Shown piece after piece: positions 1 through 13,039 of a stretch of 64,000 nt of DNA; the stretch's first letter is position 1, and each line of letters begins with the position of its first letter. This DNA is from Smallanthus sonchifolius (taxonomy: Eukaryota > Streptophyta > Magnoliopsida > Asterales > Asteraceae). Location: positions 875,501 to 939,500 of the forward strand of contig CM042042.1 of assembly GCA_023525975.1 (NCBI GenBank), read 5' to 3'. The notes beneath the pieces were generated by a model. The model saw nothing but the letters and a program-made list of their open reading frames with translations, was not told where the DNA came from and made no database searches. The position numbers and the translations under genes are program-made.

Positions 1-2068
1 CGTTTATGAAGAACTACAAAGCCTAAGCCATAAAGATTAGTCGAGTTCTACATTCACTACATGAAAACACAAAAAATAATACATAATGAATGATTCCCAA
101 ATCCCACGCCCACCCCGTCGTTTGACATACTTATAGAAACATAATTTTCACCAAAATATAATGGTAAAATCCATTATCATCAAGCATACCAAGAGATGTA
201 GTTTTTCCACCTCCATTAACACCAACTATCATGATTACTGCCGGCTTCCTATAAAAATAACATCATTAATATAATAATAATAATAATCATTAACAAATTA
301 AAAACATACAAACATAAAGTTACGTAAGATCCCAAGATCATGCATTTCACAAACCTGAATCCAAGTTTAAGCTCTGTTTTAGCACCTTTATTCGTCAAGA
401 TATCCAGTACACTCTTCTTCAAAGCATCCTGCAAAATGTACCAATAAACGGGGGGTAATTGTTGGACCCTACGCTCTAAACTGCACCAAAATACTTTCAG
501 TGAACTTTATTTTCATTTATCTGTAGTGTTTTGCAGTGTAAAAAATACAAAATAAAATTTTGTCATTTTGTAGTGCATCACCGAGTAAAACTTTGTTATG
601 GAAGTTATACTCAGGTTGGAAACCTTGGATTCAAAACACTTGCCTTTATTTCAATCCCTGATTTGAGTTTTCCAGCATATATATCATCCCGCAAGCTCTC
701 CACAATCTTTATTGTGATCTTTGGGCCAAAATCCGACACCAATAATATCTAAAAACATAGAGAAAATATATATTTTTTCATGGAATAGTTTACAAACATA
801 GGCATGTGACTGAAAATCAAATTACTTTCTTCTATGAGAACATCATACTTTCTTTTATGAGCACAAAACAAGTTTCATATTCATTGTTTCGAAAATGAAC
901 ATATAAAGGTCCATAGTTGTCAAGGCGCATAGGAGCGCTCAAGGCGCAAAGGCCGAGCCCGGAGCCTAGTCGCAAAGCATAAAAAAAGCGAGGGCTTTGT
1001 TAAGTTAGGCGCATAGTACAAAAATACCATTTTTAGGGGTTTTAAACTTGTTTTAGGCTTGTTTAGGGCTAGTTTAGGCTTTTTTTTAGGTGGATTCCAG
1101 CCTTGATTAGGGGTTTTATACAAGTTCCAGCGAATTTTAGCAAGTTCTGGCGACTTTTTAGCCGGAATCTGGCCGGAAAGTGCGCCTAGGCGCTTGCCTG
1201 AGCTCGTCTTTGAAAGAAAAGCCCCAATTTGTGCTTACCTCACCACCAGGCACTAACCTTCTGCCTGGTTGCGCTTCTGCGCCTAGGCGCGCCTTTGACA
1301 ACATAGTAAAGGTCTGAAACAAACTTGGGAACATCAAACATACTTTAATCACTCAAATACTCAAATGCCATTTACATGATAACCATTTGAAGCAAACTCA
1401 ACCTGCTATTATTTTATATGCCTTTCAATATCATTAGCTCAAATGGCATTTAAGCAAAGACACACCATACATCACTGAACCCATATGCTACACTATGGGC
1501 ACCAAGTCCATCAAAGCATCTTAGATAATAGATAATCACTTAATTAAAGTTAGGGATTGCTGGTTATTTGAACCCTAGATAATCTGAATCATAATCAACG
1601 TTAGATTTTCAAATCAGTCAGTTCTGCATCTAATTACAAATCAATTTTACTTCAATTGCATCAATTCTCCTAAATCTATACTAAAACTTCTGAAACTTTA
1701 CAATCAAAAGGTTATAGAACTACCTCTTCTATTTCATCAAGAACACGATCGGTGTCGGAGAGATTCCAGTACAGGAGTAGCTCATCAATAACCGCCAAAT
1801 TATCTCTCGTTTTCGAAAATCCACCGGAGAATATCTTCTCGACGTCCTTTTTTGCCTTCTCTTTGATCAATCGTCCCAATTTCGTGAAGAATCCGGTCTC
1901 GGAACCTGCTGCGGAGCATCTGAACTTTGAGAAGTGAGCTCCAGCGGTTGGAGATTGGACTCGGAGGAAGAGCGGCGGAGAGAGGTGGTTGAAGACGGTG
2001 GTTGAACCGGGGGAAGAAATGGAATCTCGTGGTGGAGTAGAGAGTTTATGAGAAAGTGAAGCTGCCAT
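1..2068 (-). CDS. CPFTSY: Chloroplast SRP receptor FtsY, 5' part (four coding exons; gene runs off the left edge)
   Basis: GTPase receptor of the chloroplast signal recognition particle, which with cpSRP54 delivers light-harvesting proteins to the thylakoid. Coding exons read on the minus strand: 2068-1724, 748-644, 428-355 and 248-190. Exon 1 begins with a Ser/Pro-rich stretch expected of a chloroplast transit peptide, then the N domain (KTRDNLAVIDELLL, VLDEIEE). Exon 2 continues ILLVSDFGPKITIKIVE, exon 3 DALKKSVLDILTNKGAKTEL, and exon 4 holds the G1 loop GVNGGGKTTSLG. Reading phase is kept across all junctions. Intron 2 starts with GC (AAG|GCAAGT at 644/643); the other visible junctions are GT-AG. 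Intron 1 carries a MITE at about 917-1301. Bases 1-189 are intron; the remaining G-domain exons should lie to the left. Family assignment is from recalled similarity to plant cpFtsY. Confidence 0.93.
917..1301. mobile_element. GC-rich MITE in cpFtsY intron 1
   Basis: The element begins TTGTCAAGGCGC (917-928) and ends with the inverted GCGCCTTTGACAA (1289-1301). The same CATAG flanks both sides (912-916 and 1302-1306), a likely 5-bp target duplication. It is rich in GCGCCTAGGCGC-like words, unlike the AT-rich intron around it, and has no coding capacity. Confidence 0.6.
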
Positions 2069-2183
2069 TTGTTTGAGCAGAAAGGAAATGGGTTCCTGGA
2101 AAGGGGATAGATAGGGATGATGAATTCAACTCTTCAAACATTATCTTTAGTTTATTTCTTAGTATATTGTTTTCTAATTAAAC

Positions 2184-2638
2184 CCGTGTTTAAGGTCGTA
2201 AACAAACTTAACATTAGAATGAATCTTTTATGAATTATTTGGCGGAAAGTTGATTTGATTAATAAATAAACGAGCACGAACAAATAAATTCCGTTCGATT
2301 AAATAAATGAACGGATGCGAACAAAGGTCACGTTCGTTTAATAATGTTCGTGAACGTTCAGTAATTTGTTCGTTTGTTTTCGTTCATTTATTACAAATTT
2401 TAGTATTTTTAAATTTTTTTACCATTAAAATTAAATTATTATGTGTTCGTTAATAATGTTAAACACGAACAAATTCATTTACTTAACAAACGAACATGAA
2501 CATAAACACATATTTCCGTTCGGTTATGTGTTAATGAACCATTCGTTTGTCTGATGAAAGTTTAATGAGCGAGCATGAACAACGTCTACTTTGTTCGGTT
2601 CGATTCAGTTCAATCCGTTTACAGACCTAACCGTGTTG
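2184..2638. mobile_element. Non-autonomous hAT-like MITE
   Basis: The ends are inverted (AAGGTCGTAAAC at 2192 on, and GTTTACAGACCTAA ending at 2630). The flanks are CCGTGTTT (2184-2191) and CCGTGTTG (2631-2638), a 7-of-8 match that fits an 8-bp hAT-type duplication. The interior is AT-rich with repeated CGTTCGTTTA words. No gene is visible. Confidence 0.5.
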
Positions 2639-3760
2639 TTTATTATAATTTTTAAAATTAGTTAAGTATATATATATTTATTATATCATCAATTCTATGT
2701 TGTTCAAGGATACTATAGATTGCAACTTTTGGTGACTTTAATTTTATCTTGTTGTTTATTAACTGTGTAAAACGGGTCGGGTCGGGTCATTTGTCACCGA
2801 ACATGTTATATTTAAACGTGTTAAACCGGTTGTGTTCGTGTAACCTGATTATTAACAAGTTTTGTTCATGTTTGGGTAGTTGATATATTTAGTTAAACGT
2901 GTTAATCGTGTTGTGTCATATTTGTCCCGTTTAACACGACTAGACACGTTTTGTCAGCCCTAACATACACTATATGCAGATGTATATGAATATGTGCACA
3001 TTTTTTTACTTTAAATAAAAAATTAGAAGAAATGAGATAAAATCAAAGAAAGAATGAAAAAAGATAAATAAACAATTGTTTTTCAATTTTGTCTCTCTTT
3101 CATTTATTGGATGTGTGTATATCTTATGCGGTTCTTACGGTTCTCAACATGCAACTGTTTCTTTAAAAAACGCGTACTTACATACATATATACATATTTG
3201 TTTGTGTATTATATAATTTTTATTTTTCTTATAAAAATACATATGTTATTTATTTATTTTTTCATAGTTCAATTTAATCAAACCCGCCCGTATTCCTATC
3301 GATCCGAATTTGTTATCTCCCGTTATTTATTTATTTGCAATTTCACTTTTTTTTATTTAAGATGTACGTGTCTATCATATTTTTATCTCCCGTTGTCAGC
3401 GTCTATACTTTTTGTCAACATTATGTATCTTTTGCGTAACTGAACAGTATTGAAGAGTCAAAGTACAAATAGGAGATTTTTTTTTTTTAACTTAGAAGGC
3501 ATGTTCACACGGGGTAAAAAATATTAATATATAAAAATTTTAAATTTATATATATATATATATTCATACAAATACGTTAATTACTATTTAATTTAATTTG
3601 ACATTCATTTACAATTTAATTAAAAACTAAAGTTACATAATCAAATTTCAAAGTTTATTATAATAATAAATAATTTAAAATAAATGTGTTTTATTAGTAT
3701 AATTAGTATTCTCTTTAAAAATATATATTATTATAAAAATATGAAAGTGTATTTAATAAG
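2639..3760. other. AT-rich intergenic stretch, no gene
   Basis: About 2773-2965 is a degenerate GGGTCGGGTCGGG-type repeat ending near GTCAGCCCTA, typical of short hAT-derived repeats in plants. The rest is AT-rich. A 110-codon open frame at 3111-3443 has low-complexity, hydrophobic composition and no recognisable domain, so it is not called. Confidence 0.5.
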
Positions 3761-3765
3761 AGAGA

Positions 3766-6700
3766 TGTGACAACCGTGACTTTTACGGTCAACACCTGTG
3801 TTCGACGAGTTCGTATAATAATAGTATTATTATTATGTTGAAATATACTTTCATACGAAAGAAACTCGTTAGTGAACGGAAGATAATAGCAAGATTTATT
3901 TTGGTGTTATAATGTCAAAAAGTTGATCAAGTTCAGGTCTATACGTGTTAACACCCGAGTCGAGCAGTTTCGTAAAATTCAATTTAAATCCGAAAGGATA
4001 TATATTTACGAGACGCAAGGACTCGAGAAAAAATATAAAATTCAAACGAGTTATTTTTGGGTAAAATAACGCCACTATTTTTATCGGGTTTGTTTAAGCG
4101 AAAAACCGACACGCGATCGGAGACCGCAGAGGCTATAAATACCCCATCTTCATCCACTATCTCATTTTTCACAAATTCAGAAAATTTTAGAGAGAGAGAG
4201 TGCAGAGGGCTGGAGAGGTTTCCGGCAAAGTAGTGGTGGTCCGACGGTGGTGCGTGACGGTCAACGGTGGTCCAGCGCGGTGGCCGGTGGCGGCCGAAGC
4301 TCGTTTTTCACCCGAAACCATTTCTCGACGCAACGAACGCAATGGTAAGCTCAGATTTGTCTAAATCCTTGCTTAAATTCGTTAAAAAGAGTTTTTAAAA
4401 TCTGTCCAGAAAATTTTATGCATGCGCAGTCTTAAAGATCGGACGATCCCCGGAAATCCGACGTTAGAAATGCATGAATTTTGGATATGATCTTTTCAAC
4501 ACATAGACACAAAACCCTACTGGAGGAATTTTTTATCAGAGCTCTCTAGGTATGCTTTTCATACCCTCGAATGTGACTGATCGGATTTTCGAATTTGAAA
4601 AACTGGGTCTCAAAGAATCGTCGATCCCCGGAGATCCGACCGTTGGATCGTGACTATTTTTGGACAGTAGTTTCTTACCACAAATATGAATGTTTTCACC
4701 GAAGGAAATTCTGATCAGATGTTGGGAAGTATATTTTTAAATACGAACAGATTGTAACAGTTTCTAGGATCGAAAACAGGAAATTGATCGGGTTGCATGG
4801 CCATCAAAACGGCATTGCATGTCAATTTTGAGCATGTGGGAATGCTCGGGAGATAAAAACGATCCTAATGGTGTTTTTGGTTCGTATTGCATCTGATACG
4901 GGAGGTTCCGCGTACGCGAACCATTTATACGGAATGTATAAACTTTACCCGTTAAGCTTTGATTTTATGTTAGAATAGTTTTATAAGTCATTGTTTGAGA
5001 ATTGAACCCGAAAATATTTAGTATTGAGATATTTGTTATTTTTAGTGGTTATTATGTTATACACCCAACCCTGTTTCATGTGAAACAAATAATGAAACTA
5101 ATATATTTAGTTTTATACGACAATTGTTTTGATGAATTTTTAAAAATTGTTGATCTAGCACCCAAAAGTGGTTTTAATCAGTAGAATATGTTTTAAAATG
5201 AGTATCTGGAAAATTTGGTTATCTAACTCTTTATAGATTATTTATTAAAATTCACACAACTTTAATACATGAAAATTTGGGAAAAATAATTATGAGTATT
5301 GAAAAATTCTGAAAATTGGACAGTGATAGTTATATGATGAACTAAGACTCATGTCCAAATTTTATGAAAATTGGAGTTGTTTAAGTATACGTTTAATATT
5401 TATAAAGTTTAAACGGACGATTTAGGGTTTGAATACTTCTGGACAACATTAGAACTTGAAATTTTTAATGAAATCTCATATTGACCAATCACTAATCTGG
5501 TAAAACTTTGGTAAAGTTTTGATAAGTTTAACTATTTTTCCCGAATTTGTAAAATTTTAATAATATTAAATTCATATTAAATAATCTGGATATTAAAAAA
5601 ATATGAAAATTGGTCAGAAATTCTTATTTATGTATATTATCAATTTTGAAAGTTTCAAACAGTAAATGTATGTCTAAGTATGGTTTTAAAATTTTGGTCC
5701 ATTAAAACGTTATAAAAAGTTACTATTTTTGAAAATTTTTGTATAAAATTGTTTTTATAAAACGTTTTACGGGATTTTGGACAGAATTTTAAAATCATAA
5801 ATTTGTACTTTTAAATTGGGTGCTAATATCACACTAAAACCCTAATTTCGGATGTATCGGATTTTCAAACTGTAAACCGGACTTTAAGCGCGTAACCGCG
5901 TTTTTGATCAAACGAAACCGTGACTTGAGATTTTATTGTATATGACTTTATAACTACTGATGTTCTTTACTAAAATCTAAAACTTAAGATTTTAATGTCA
6001 CGAATTTATATAAAAGCCGATTTTACAATTTATAACAGTCCGTATGCGTATGCACGGGTTTGGGTATGCAACTGATTACATAGCCACTTTTTGTTTTGTT
6101 GACTTGGTCACAACCTTTAGGAGTCCTGAATGCATCGTTTGTGTCCACTTGACTAGTAGGACCCTGTTAGAACTCGGATTTTATCGGTTTTTGTCGACTG
6201 TGTCGCATCACTCGCCCGCATTGTCCAGGTGAGTTTCGCGTACCCCTTTTTACTTACCGTTTTACTGTTTTTGAGGGAAAGCTGTTTCATTTTTTTTAGT
6301 CACATGTTACATGATACATTGATTACATGAGTTATTTTTTTTTTATAATGTCTTAAAGTCCCCAATTTTAGGCAATCAATTAGCTGAGCATTGCCGTTGG
6401 GAATTTTGAGTAGTACTACTTGGGTTGACACCCCCGCTCATGGTTTGGTCGCGCCAACCAGACTTGTAGGGTCACTTGGGCTCAAAGTTAGCCAATTTTT
6501 TTAGGCGGTTGTTTGCATTAGACTTCCGTACGGGGTACTTTATTTTTTTGTCGAGGCTTTGATTGCGGCTCATGGTAATATGTTGTCTAATACATGTGTA
6601 CTCGATCAATGGATTTTTGATCACTTTGGATTTTTTTCCGAAACTTTCTATAGAGTCGCAAAACCTGCGAACTCACCAACTATTTATATAGTTGACCCGT

Positions 6701-6985
6701 TTTCGAAACATACTTTCAGGTAAACAGAATTGAAGAAAAGATTTTTATGAGGGCACGCTTTTGGATTAGAACTATTGTTTCTAGTTATGATTATATATTT
6801 TGGTTGTAGTCAGGCATTTAGACATTTTGTAATGTTTTAGAGATTTTACTTGTATTTGTACTTTCATTAGAAGCATGTAGTATGGTTCAATGTAATGCAT
6901 AATTTTCCTTTAAGTTTCTCTTGTACTTGTGTTCAATGCGATATACCGGTTACATCCCATACTTCCGCCTTGTTGGGGTGTGACA
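3766..6985 (+). repeat. 5' LTR of the Tekay-like element
   Basis: This 3220-bp LTR runs TGTGACAACC...GGGGTGTGACA. In the first 200 bases it differs from the 3' copy at one position (AAAGAAACT versus AAAGGAACT). Further along I see scattered substitutions and a 10-bp indel near 4281. Short open frames inside it are conserved between the two LTRs only because the DNA is duplicated. Confidence 0.93.
4134..4140 (+). promoter_or_regulatory. Probable LTR TATA box
   Basis: TATAAAT lies 368 bases into the LTR, followed by CCCCATCTTCATCC; the identical motif is at 16955-16961 in the 3' LTR. Its place and GC-richer surroundings suit a Pol II promoter defining the U3/R boundary. The transcription start was not determined. 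Confidence 0.5.
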
Positions 6986-6989
6986 GACT

Positions 6990-7001
6990 TGGTATCAGAG
7001 C
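6990..7001 (+). other. Primer binding site (tRNA-iMet)
   Basis: TGGTATCAGAGC is complementary to the 3' end of plant initiator methionine tRNA. It starts four bases after the 5' LTR. Confidence 0.9.
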
Positions 7002-10000
7002 ACTGGTTATAGAGAATTAGGTTTACCCGAGACTAGACCTAGAATATAACTCTAAGTTTATTGCATTTAACCGTAGGAATTATATGTACATTGCATACTA
7101 CCTCTTGCTTGTCTACGACACATTGCTTCGTCATAATCATGTCGTTGTTACGGCACTACGTGTACTCTTTGATGATTCCGGTTACGTTTGCGGTATTCTA
7201 TATCCTTCTCTATCTGTTTTGGTGTTACCTCGAGCTGTACCTGTACCTACACTGCACCTGCATCTATTCCAGTTCTGGAGTCGACTTTTTTATTTAACAT
7301 CTATTGTTTTCACTTTGTGCGGTATATACTTGCTTTGGTAATCTGCTGGATTGGATGGCTAGAACTTTCGCCATGAGATATGGCAGCCATAATTGCTCGA
7401 TCTAAAGGGAACCCGAGGTGGAGAAGCAGGACTAAATGGGAGAGAACTCTACGGGTCAGGAGACCCATAAACTTTTTTTTGTTTGTTTTGTTGGATCATT
7501 GGATCCACGTATATGTACAAATTTGTAGCATGACTTGCTCGACTCTGATTTGGGGATCTCTGCCCTATTATTACTGCCTGATTTCCACCACACACTTTTT
7601 ATTTTATTAGAGGACGCCGGCTGTTCCCCTTTATCGTTACCTCTATCCAACAACAGCCTTAGTCTGTAGATCCATGAGTATTGGTACAAATAATTAAAAG
7701 TGATCAGATAGAACATCCACACTTTTACACGAAAGTGCAACACGATGACGTGATCCAATGAACATTCCAGTTTCTTTCTTTTTTAGCTGAGAGCTCGAGA
7801 TAGAGGAAACATTGTAGGGACCATGCAAAGTAAATTATCATTACGGGTGCACACGTAATCATAATCTGCAGTGCATGAGAACTCTAGTGAGTCTTACTGT
7901 CCGAGTTAATGTTCATGATTAATCTGTATTTCTAGTCCCGATTCCCAGTCATCCGAATATTGATCGAAACTATCTTAACCTTAGGGTTGAGCCGAATACA
8001 TCGAATGATGCGATAGGCTACCTCAGGTGACATGGGAATTTATATTGTCTCTTTTATCTTTGAATCTTAATGGATCCAAAACTCTTATCAAGATTTATTT
8101 TGCATAAAAATTTAGACCGAGACACTAAAGAGATATGTTCTCAGTTGATTTAACCTCGGTATTTGGACCGAATTTGGCAATTATTTGTTAAGTATTGCTT
8201 CACATTTAAGATCCAGCTAAAGATTTTCTCATTTCAATTTTTTTATATGTTTATCAACGCATGTGACGACTCCCGGTCTAGCGTGAATCAGACCTCGACA
8301 TTTCTGACTCCCCTAATTGATCTTCATGTAACGTTCTCGCAGTTCAGAAGGAACAAGAGAAATTCGAATTTGATCTAATCAACTCCTTACTGAATCTTGA
8401 GCAACGGAGATTTTCTCTCATCTATTTTACTTGATAAATCAGATCCCTTGAGAGTTTACTGGTCACGTAAATTCAATATTGGCTTTACAACGCTCGACAC
8501 TTACAGTAAGTGTACGACTATAATCGGAGGTCCCGACATAATCTTGGATTTTATCTTATAATCCAAATGCACTCTAATATCGATGGAGTAACAATATGAT
8601 GGAGAAATTCCTTAAAGAAATATAAGCTTCTTTTCTTAGACAATATAACCTTTCTATACGATCGTTCGTATAAATCCTCATTTCGGTGTTTGTCATTCTC
8701 AGTATACTCCTGATAAATATTCTTAGTAATTCAGTTTTACACCTACTTGAAATTTCCATTGCAAGTGCTCTGCACTCACTATAGTAATTTGGTACACTCA
8801 ATCATGATTCTCTTAACCGCGACGCTTATATTGTGAAAACTTAACTTGAGAAACTTGTTTACTTGGGAGGAGCCATCTTTACGACGCTCATTGTCGTGTT
8901 TATTTCTATCATTTGTAGTTCTACTATGGACACCGAGCGGCTTGTGCCCAGGATTCTTTTAGTTGGATTTATAAAAACTTTTTATTTTGGGATAGCTATG
9001 GCTTAGTATGAAACTAATGCCCATGTTTTTGTGAACATTGCTACGTATGTTTTGCAAATCTTGATTTCTCCTGGCGCTTCGATGTCTTATTGAAAACCAT
9101 TTTGATGGATAAAATGAAACTTTATGTTGGAATGATTCTTTGTGTACCAAAAATTTTATTAGTAATCATTCAAAGTTTATTTATGTTGATTATCGCTATT
9201 TGTTACTCTACGTATACTGTCCTTATAGATCCGAGTAGGATAGTCTCATATCCTTTTTGTACTTGTTCTCTCTCAAATGTCATTTTGTTGATTGACTTTT
9301 TAATTTCCAACTAGGTATAGACGTATACGTATCCCTTATTCTCAGCCTCGTGTAATTAAAAAGCCTTAGAGCAACTACTGTTTAGAAACGACTTCTTAAC
9401 ACGTGCTCTAGGGAATATGAATCTATGACATTAAACATTCATTCCATCAAATTTATGGCTTAAACTCTTATGCAAAGGATTTTAAGGCTATAACCAGTAT
9501 GGGTGAAATACGAAACGGTAAGTCATAATGGTACCGTTCGAAGGCCAAGAAAGTTGTAGGCATACTGTACTACCAGTTATTGGCAGATAATCTATTTGAC
9601 CCCCTTCAACGCGAGATCTAAGGACAAACTTTGAAACCTTATGGTCCATTTCCATCGAATTTAATGGAAAAGCGAGGACCTAAGTTGAAATTTGAAAATC
9701 TTATCATTTGAAAGATGTGTCCTAAATCATAGTAGAGCAATTTTGAATTTATTTTTGTGTTCTACGAATTCTTAACCGATTAAAGTTGTACGTTACTAGG
9801 AAGAGGAACAAGTGACGAATCATAGTTGACTCTGCTCTCTTGAAGATCCACTTGAGATTGCATTATCTTTAAAGGACCTATGAGCATGACATCCTCACAT
9901 TTGGAAAATTCCTGAAGTTTTACTTGATCCTCCCCTATTTTCTGACGTCTACTTTATAAGAATTAAACCCCAGGCTAAATTGACAATGATATTATATCAA

Positions 10001-10527
10001 AGTCTATCCATTTTGTGGATTAGCAAGCTCATAATCATTTTCGAGGGACACTATTTTTATGAGATTATTTCCACAATGTGACTGTTTATTTCCTCATCTA
10101 GCTGAATAGCGGATTACTTTCTTATCATTTCAATACACATCAAGAAAGATGCAGACGTCTAATGTTATCCTATCAAATTTGGCCTACTCGATGTGAGGAG
10201 TAGACCATCTTTTAATATGGACTCCTTGTTTAAATTTCAGAATTCCATTTCTAACCGTTAACCAAATTTGACTTCTGGTGGTAGTCAATTCAATGTCCAA
10301 TTATTGAACTGGCACCTTGTCTTTTAACTAATCTACTTGATTAGATCGTCCTAGATCTTTAGTCACTTTATATATCTAGATCTTGTGGAGATTTGATTTT
10401 TAGTATAACTCATTGCTAACCTTGGGAAATATGTATACGATCCTTTAGTTAAAAATCATCAAACACGGTTATATTATATCGAGACTAACACGCGAGATAG
10501 TACCGAATCCTAATGCTTTGTGGTGAG
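7002..10527 (+). other. Decayed 5' interior of the Tekay-like element
   Basis: This is where gag, protease and reverse transcriptase should be. All frames are broken by frequent stops, and no zinc knuckle, protease motif or YxDD box could be read. Open frames of up to 100 codons here have no recognisable domain. Confidence 0.6.
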
Positions 10528-12469
10528 GTTACTGTCACACCCCAAACCGACGGCGGATTATACGTTGGGGCGGACGCGGTTGTTCAATAGCACAAGGTTG
10601 ACTATTAAAGTTTCAATATTTCATTAATGAATAATTTAAGATTCAATACAAGGAAGAAAAATACGAATACAACATTTAATTTAAGTAGTCTAGGTCCAAA
10701 GCATCATATGTGATCACGAATAAGTCTCATGATGTAAACCTGAAACATGTGAAAGAATCTGTCAACTACAAAATAGTTGGTGAGATACAAAGGTTTTGAC
10801 ACAGTTTAAACAAGTATTTGAGAAGAATTTACAATTCACTATGATTCATGCATTCTATAATGTAAGTATGAGAAAACAAGCATGTTAGACATTGTGCACA
10901 TCAACCCTCCAACCAAGTTTAGGCATAACCCACAGGTTACCCTTATAAGTCTCAAGTTTAAAGTTTAATGTAGTAACAAACACCAAGGGCTCCCCCCCGA
11001 AGGGGTCAATCAATCAAGGTGGATTGGTCAAATGCAATAGATCTATCATTGTTACTATCGGCTTGATCAAAGCTAATGAATGTGCTAGTTTTAAGTTTAA
11101 TCTAAGCATACAAGTCTCAAGTTTAACATAAGAATAAACACGTAGTCATAGTTGTACAAGAATTGTATAAGTTTAAGAATTGTGAACATGTTTCACCCCA
11201 AAAGCATAAAAGGAAAAAGGGGCTAAGTATACTCACATGGATGATGAATAGTATCCGACACGGATAAGTATTTGCAAGACTTGGAGGGAGAATATCCTCA
11301 CGATAAGCCTAAGTATGCAAGTTTAAAGATTTAAGTATGATCCTATAAGTCTATGGTAAGGATCTAGGATTTCAAGATCGACTAGGGTTCCAAATGGGAG
11401 ACGGGAATGATTGTGTTTATAAAGTTTAAGTCAAGTTTTAATAAGGTTTTGAATGAGTCATACTAGACTTGGATTTCAAAGTTTAAATAAGTTAATAGTT
11501 TAAAATAATTACTGTTTAAAATAATTATTTAAGATAAGGATTAAAGATAAATAATAATTATTTCAAAAGTAAAATAATTATTAAATACAAAGTATTTAAA
11601 GACTAAATAATGATTAAGGATAAATAATAATTATTTAAGAATAAATAATTACCAAGGATAAATAATAATTATTTAAGAATAAATAATTACGAAGGACAAA
11701 TAATTATCCAAAAGAATAATTACTTTATCTAAAAATATAAATCATTCAAGATTTAAAGTATTTAAGAATTAAGTATTTACCTAAAAAAATGTGGTTATAA
11801 GTTTAAATAAGCATTTATAAGTTTTTAAAATGTTAAATAGGATTTCTTGTAAAGTTTATATTTCGATTACAAGTTTTTAAAGTTTAAATGAAATTATAAG
11901 TTTATAAGGTTTCCTCCAAATGGTAAGTTTATAAGTAGCCCTGGCAAACTGGGCGGGTCGGGCGGGTTTGGGTCACGGGTCAGAACGGGTTCGGGTCAGA
12001 ATGGGTTCGGGTCAAAACGGGTTAGGAGTAAAATGAGTTCGGGTCAAAACGGGTTTAGAGTAAACTGAGTCCAGGTTAAAACGGGTTATTAAAAAAAAAG
12101 TCTAGTCGATCAGTTCCCTTTTGTTTGGGCTTTGTTGCACGATGCAAACATTGAATAAACTTGATGATGAATTTGTTGAGAAGAAAGATGACGGTTTTTT
12201 ATTAGTGTAAATAGATTTTAGTTAGCACTGCTTACAAAATATGACGTCAACTTCCAAATGAAAATAAGTCAAAATTTATATTTTATTAAAATTAACACAG
12301 TATATGCTACTAAAATGAATTTTTTTCAAACAAATATGGCATTAGATATGGAACTCCTTTGCACCTAATGAACAAGAAAGTTATGAACAATATTGGCAAA
12401 CATTTGGGAAGTTAATTCAACGGTCGCAGCTAGAAGGGGACGAAAGCAACATTTCATATGACTGCATCG

Positions 12470-12846
12470 GTATTCTTGTGGCGGGTGGCGGCGGTGCCGC
12501 TTTGGCGGGTAGCGGCAACGGTGTGGCGTGGCGGCGTTTGCGGGGGACGGCATTGGCAGGATGGCGGTGGTGGCGGGGGCGGCGGCAGTTGCGGGTGGCG
12601 GCGGCTGTGGGGTGGGGTGGCGGGGGGCGGCGGCGGCGGAGGGTGGCGGGGCTTCCGGGATGCGGTGGCGGGTGGCGGAGTGCGGTGGCGGGGGGCGGGG
12701 GCGGCGGTGGCGGGGGCGGAAGTGGCGGGTGGCGGCGGGGGCGGGGGGGCGGCGACGGGGGTGGCAGCGGCGGGGGCGGGTGGTAGTTGTGGCGCGGTGC
12801 GGCGGTGGCGGGGTGGGGTGGCGGTGGTGGGGGAGGTGGCGGGGTG
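12470..12846. repeat. GC-rich low-complexity block
   Basis: About 375 bases are built almost wholly from GGCGG, GGTGGCG and GGGGGC words, far above the local GC content. It is open in several frames on both strands (glycine- or proline-rich), which is a by-product of composition. It sits inside the nested hAT element. Confidence 0.85.
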
Positions 12847-12911
12847 AACCCATAGCCTATGGGTGGTGTTAACCCATTTGAACCTTTTTACATTACCAAG
12901 TTTTCTAAAGA

Positions 12912-13039
12912 CCCATTTTGACACGTTGTATGGTTTGAGTTGGCCCATCTTGACCCGTTGTATGGTTTGAGTTGGCCCATCTTGACCCGTTGTTTATATT
13001 GAGTTAGCCCATCTTGACCCGTTGTGTATATTGAGTTGA
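12912..13039. repeat. 32-bp tandem repeat, four units
   Basis: Units start at 12912, 12944, 12976 and 13008. Each begins CCCAT(C/T)TTGAC and the last two differ from the first two in the middle. They form the right arm of the nested hAT element. Confidence 0.85.

Noticed and set aside
3984..4172. Minus-strand frame repeated at 16805-17122
   Set aside because: It lies within the two LTR copies over the probable TATA box and is shared only because the LTRs are duplicates.
7061..7758. Cluster of 60-100-codon frames after the primer site, a possible gag
   Set aside because: No Gag or zinc-knuckle motif can be read in any frame; composition is hydrophobic and low-complexity.
12365..12948. Long open frames on both strands (Pro/His-rich, Gly-rich) in the GC-rich block
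   Set aside because: They arise from repeated GGCGG words, overlap each other on both strands and have no domain, splice or start context.
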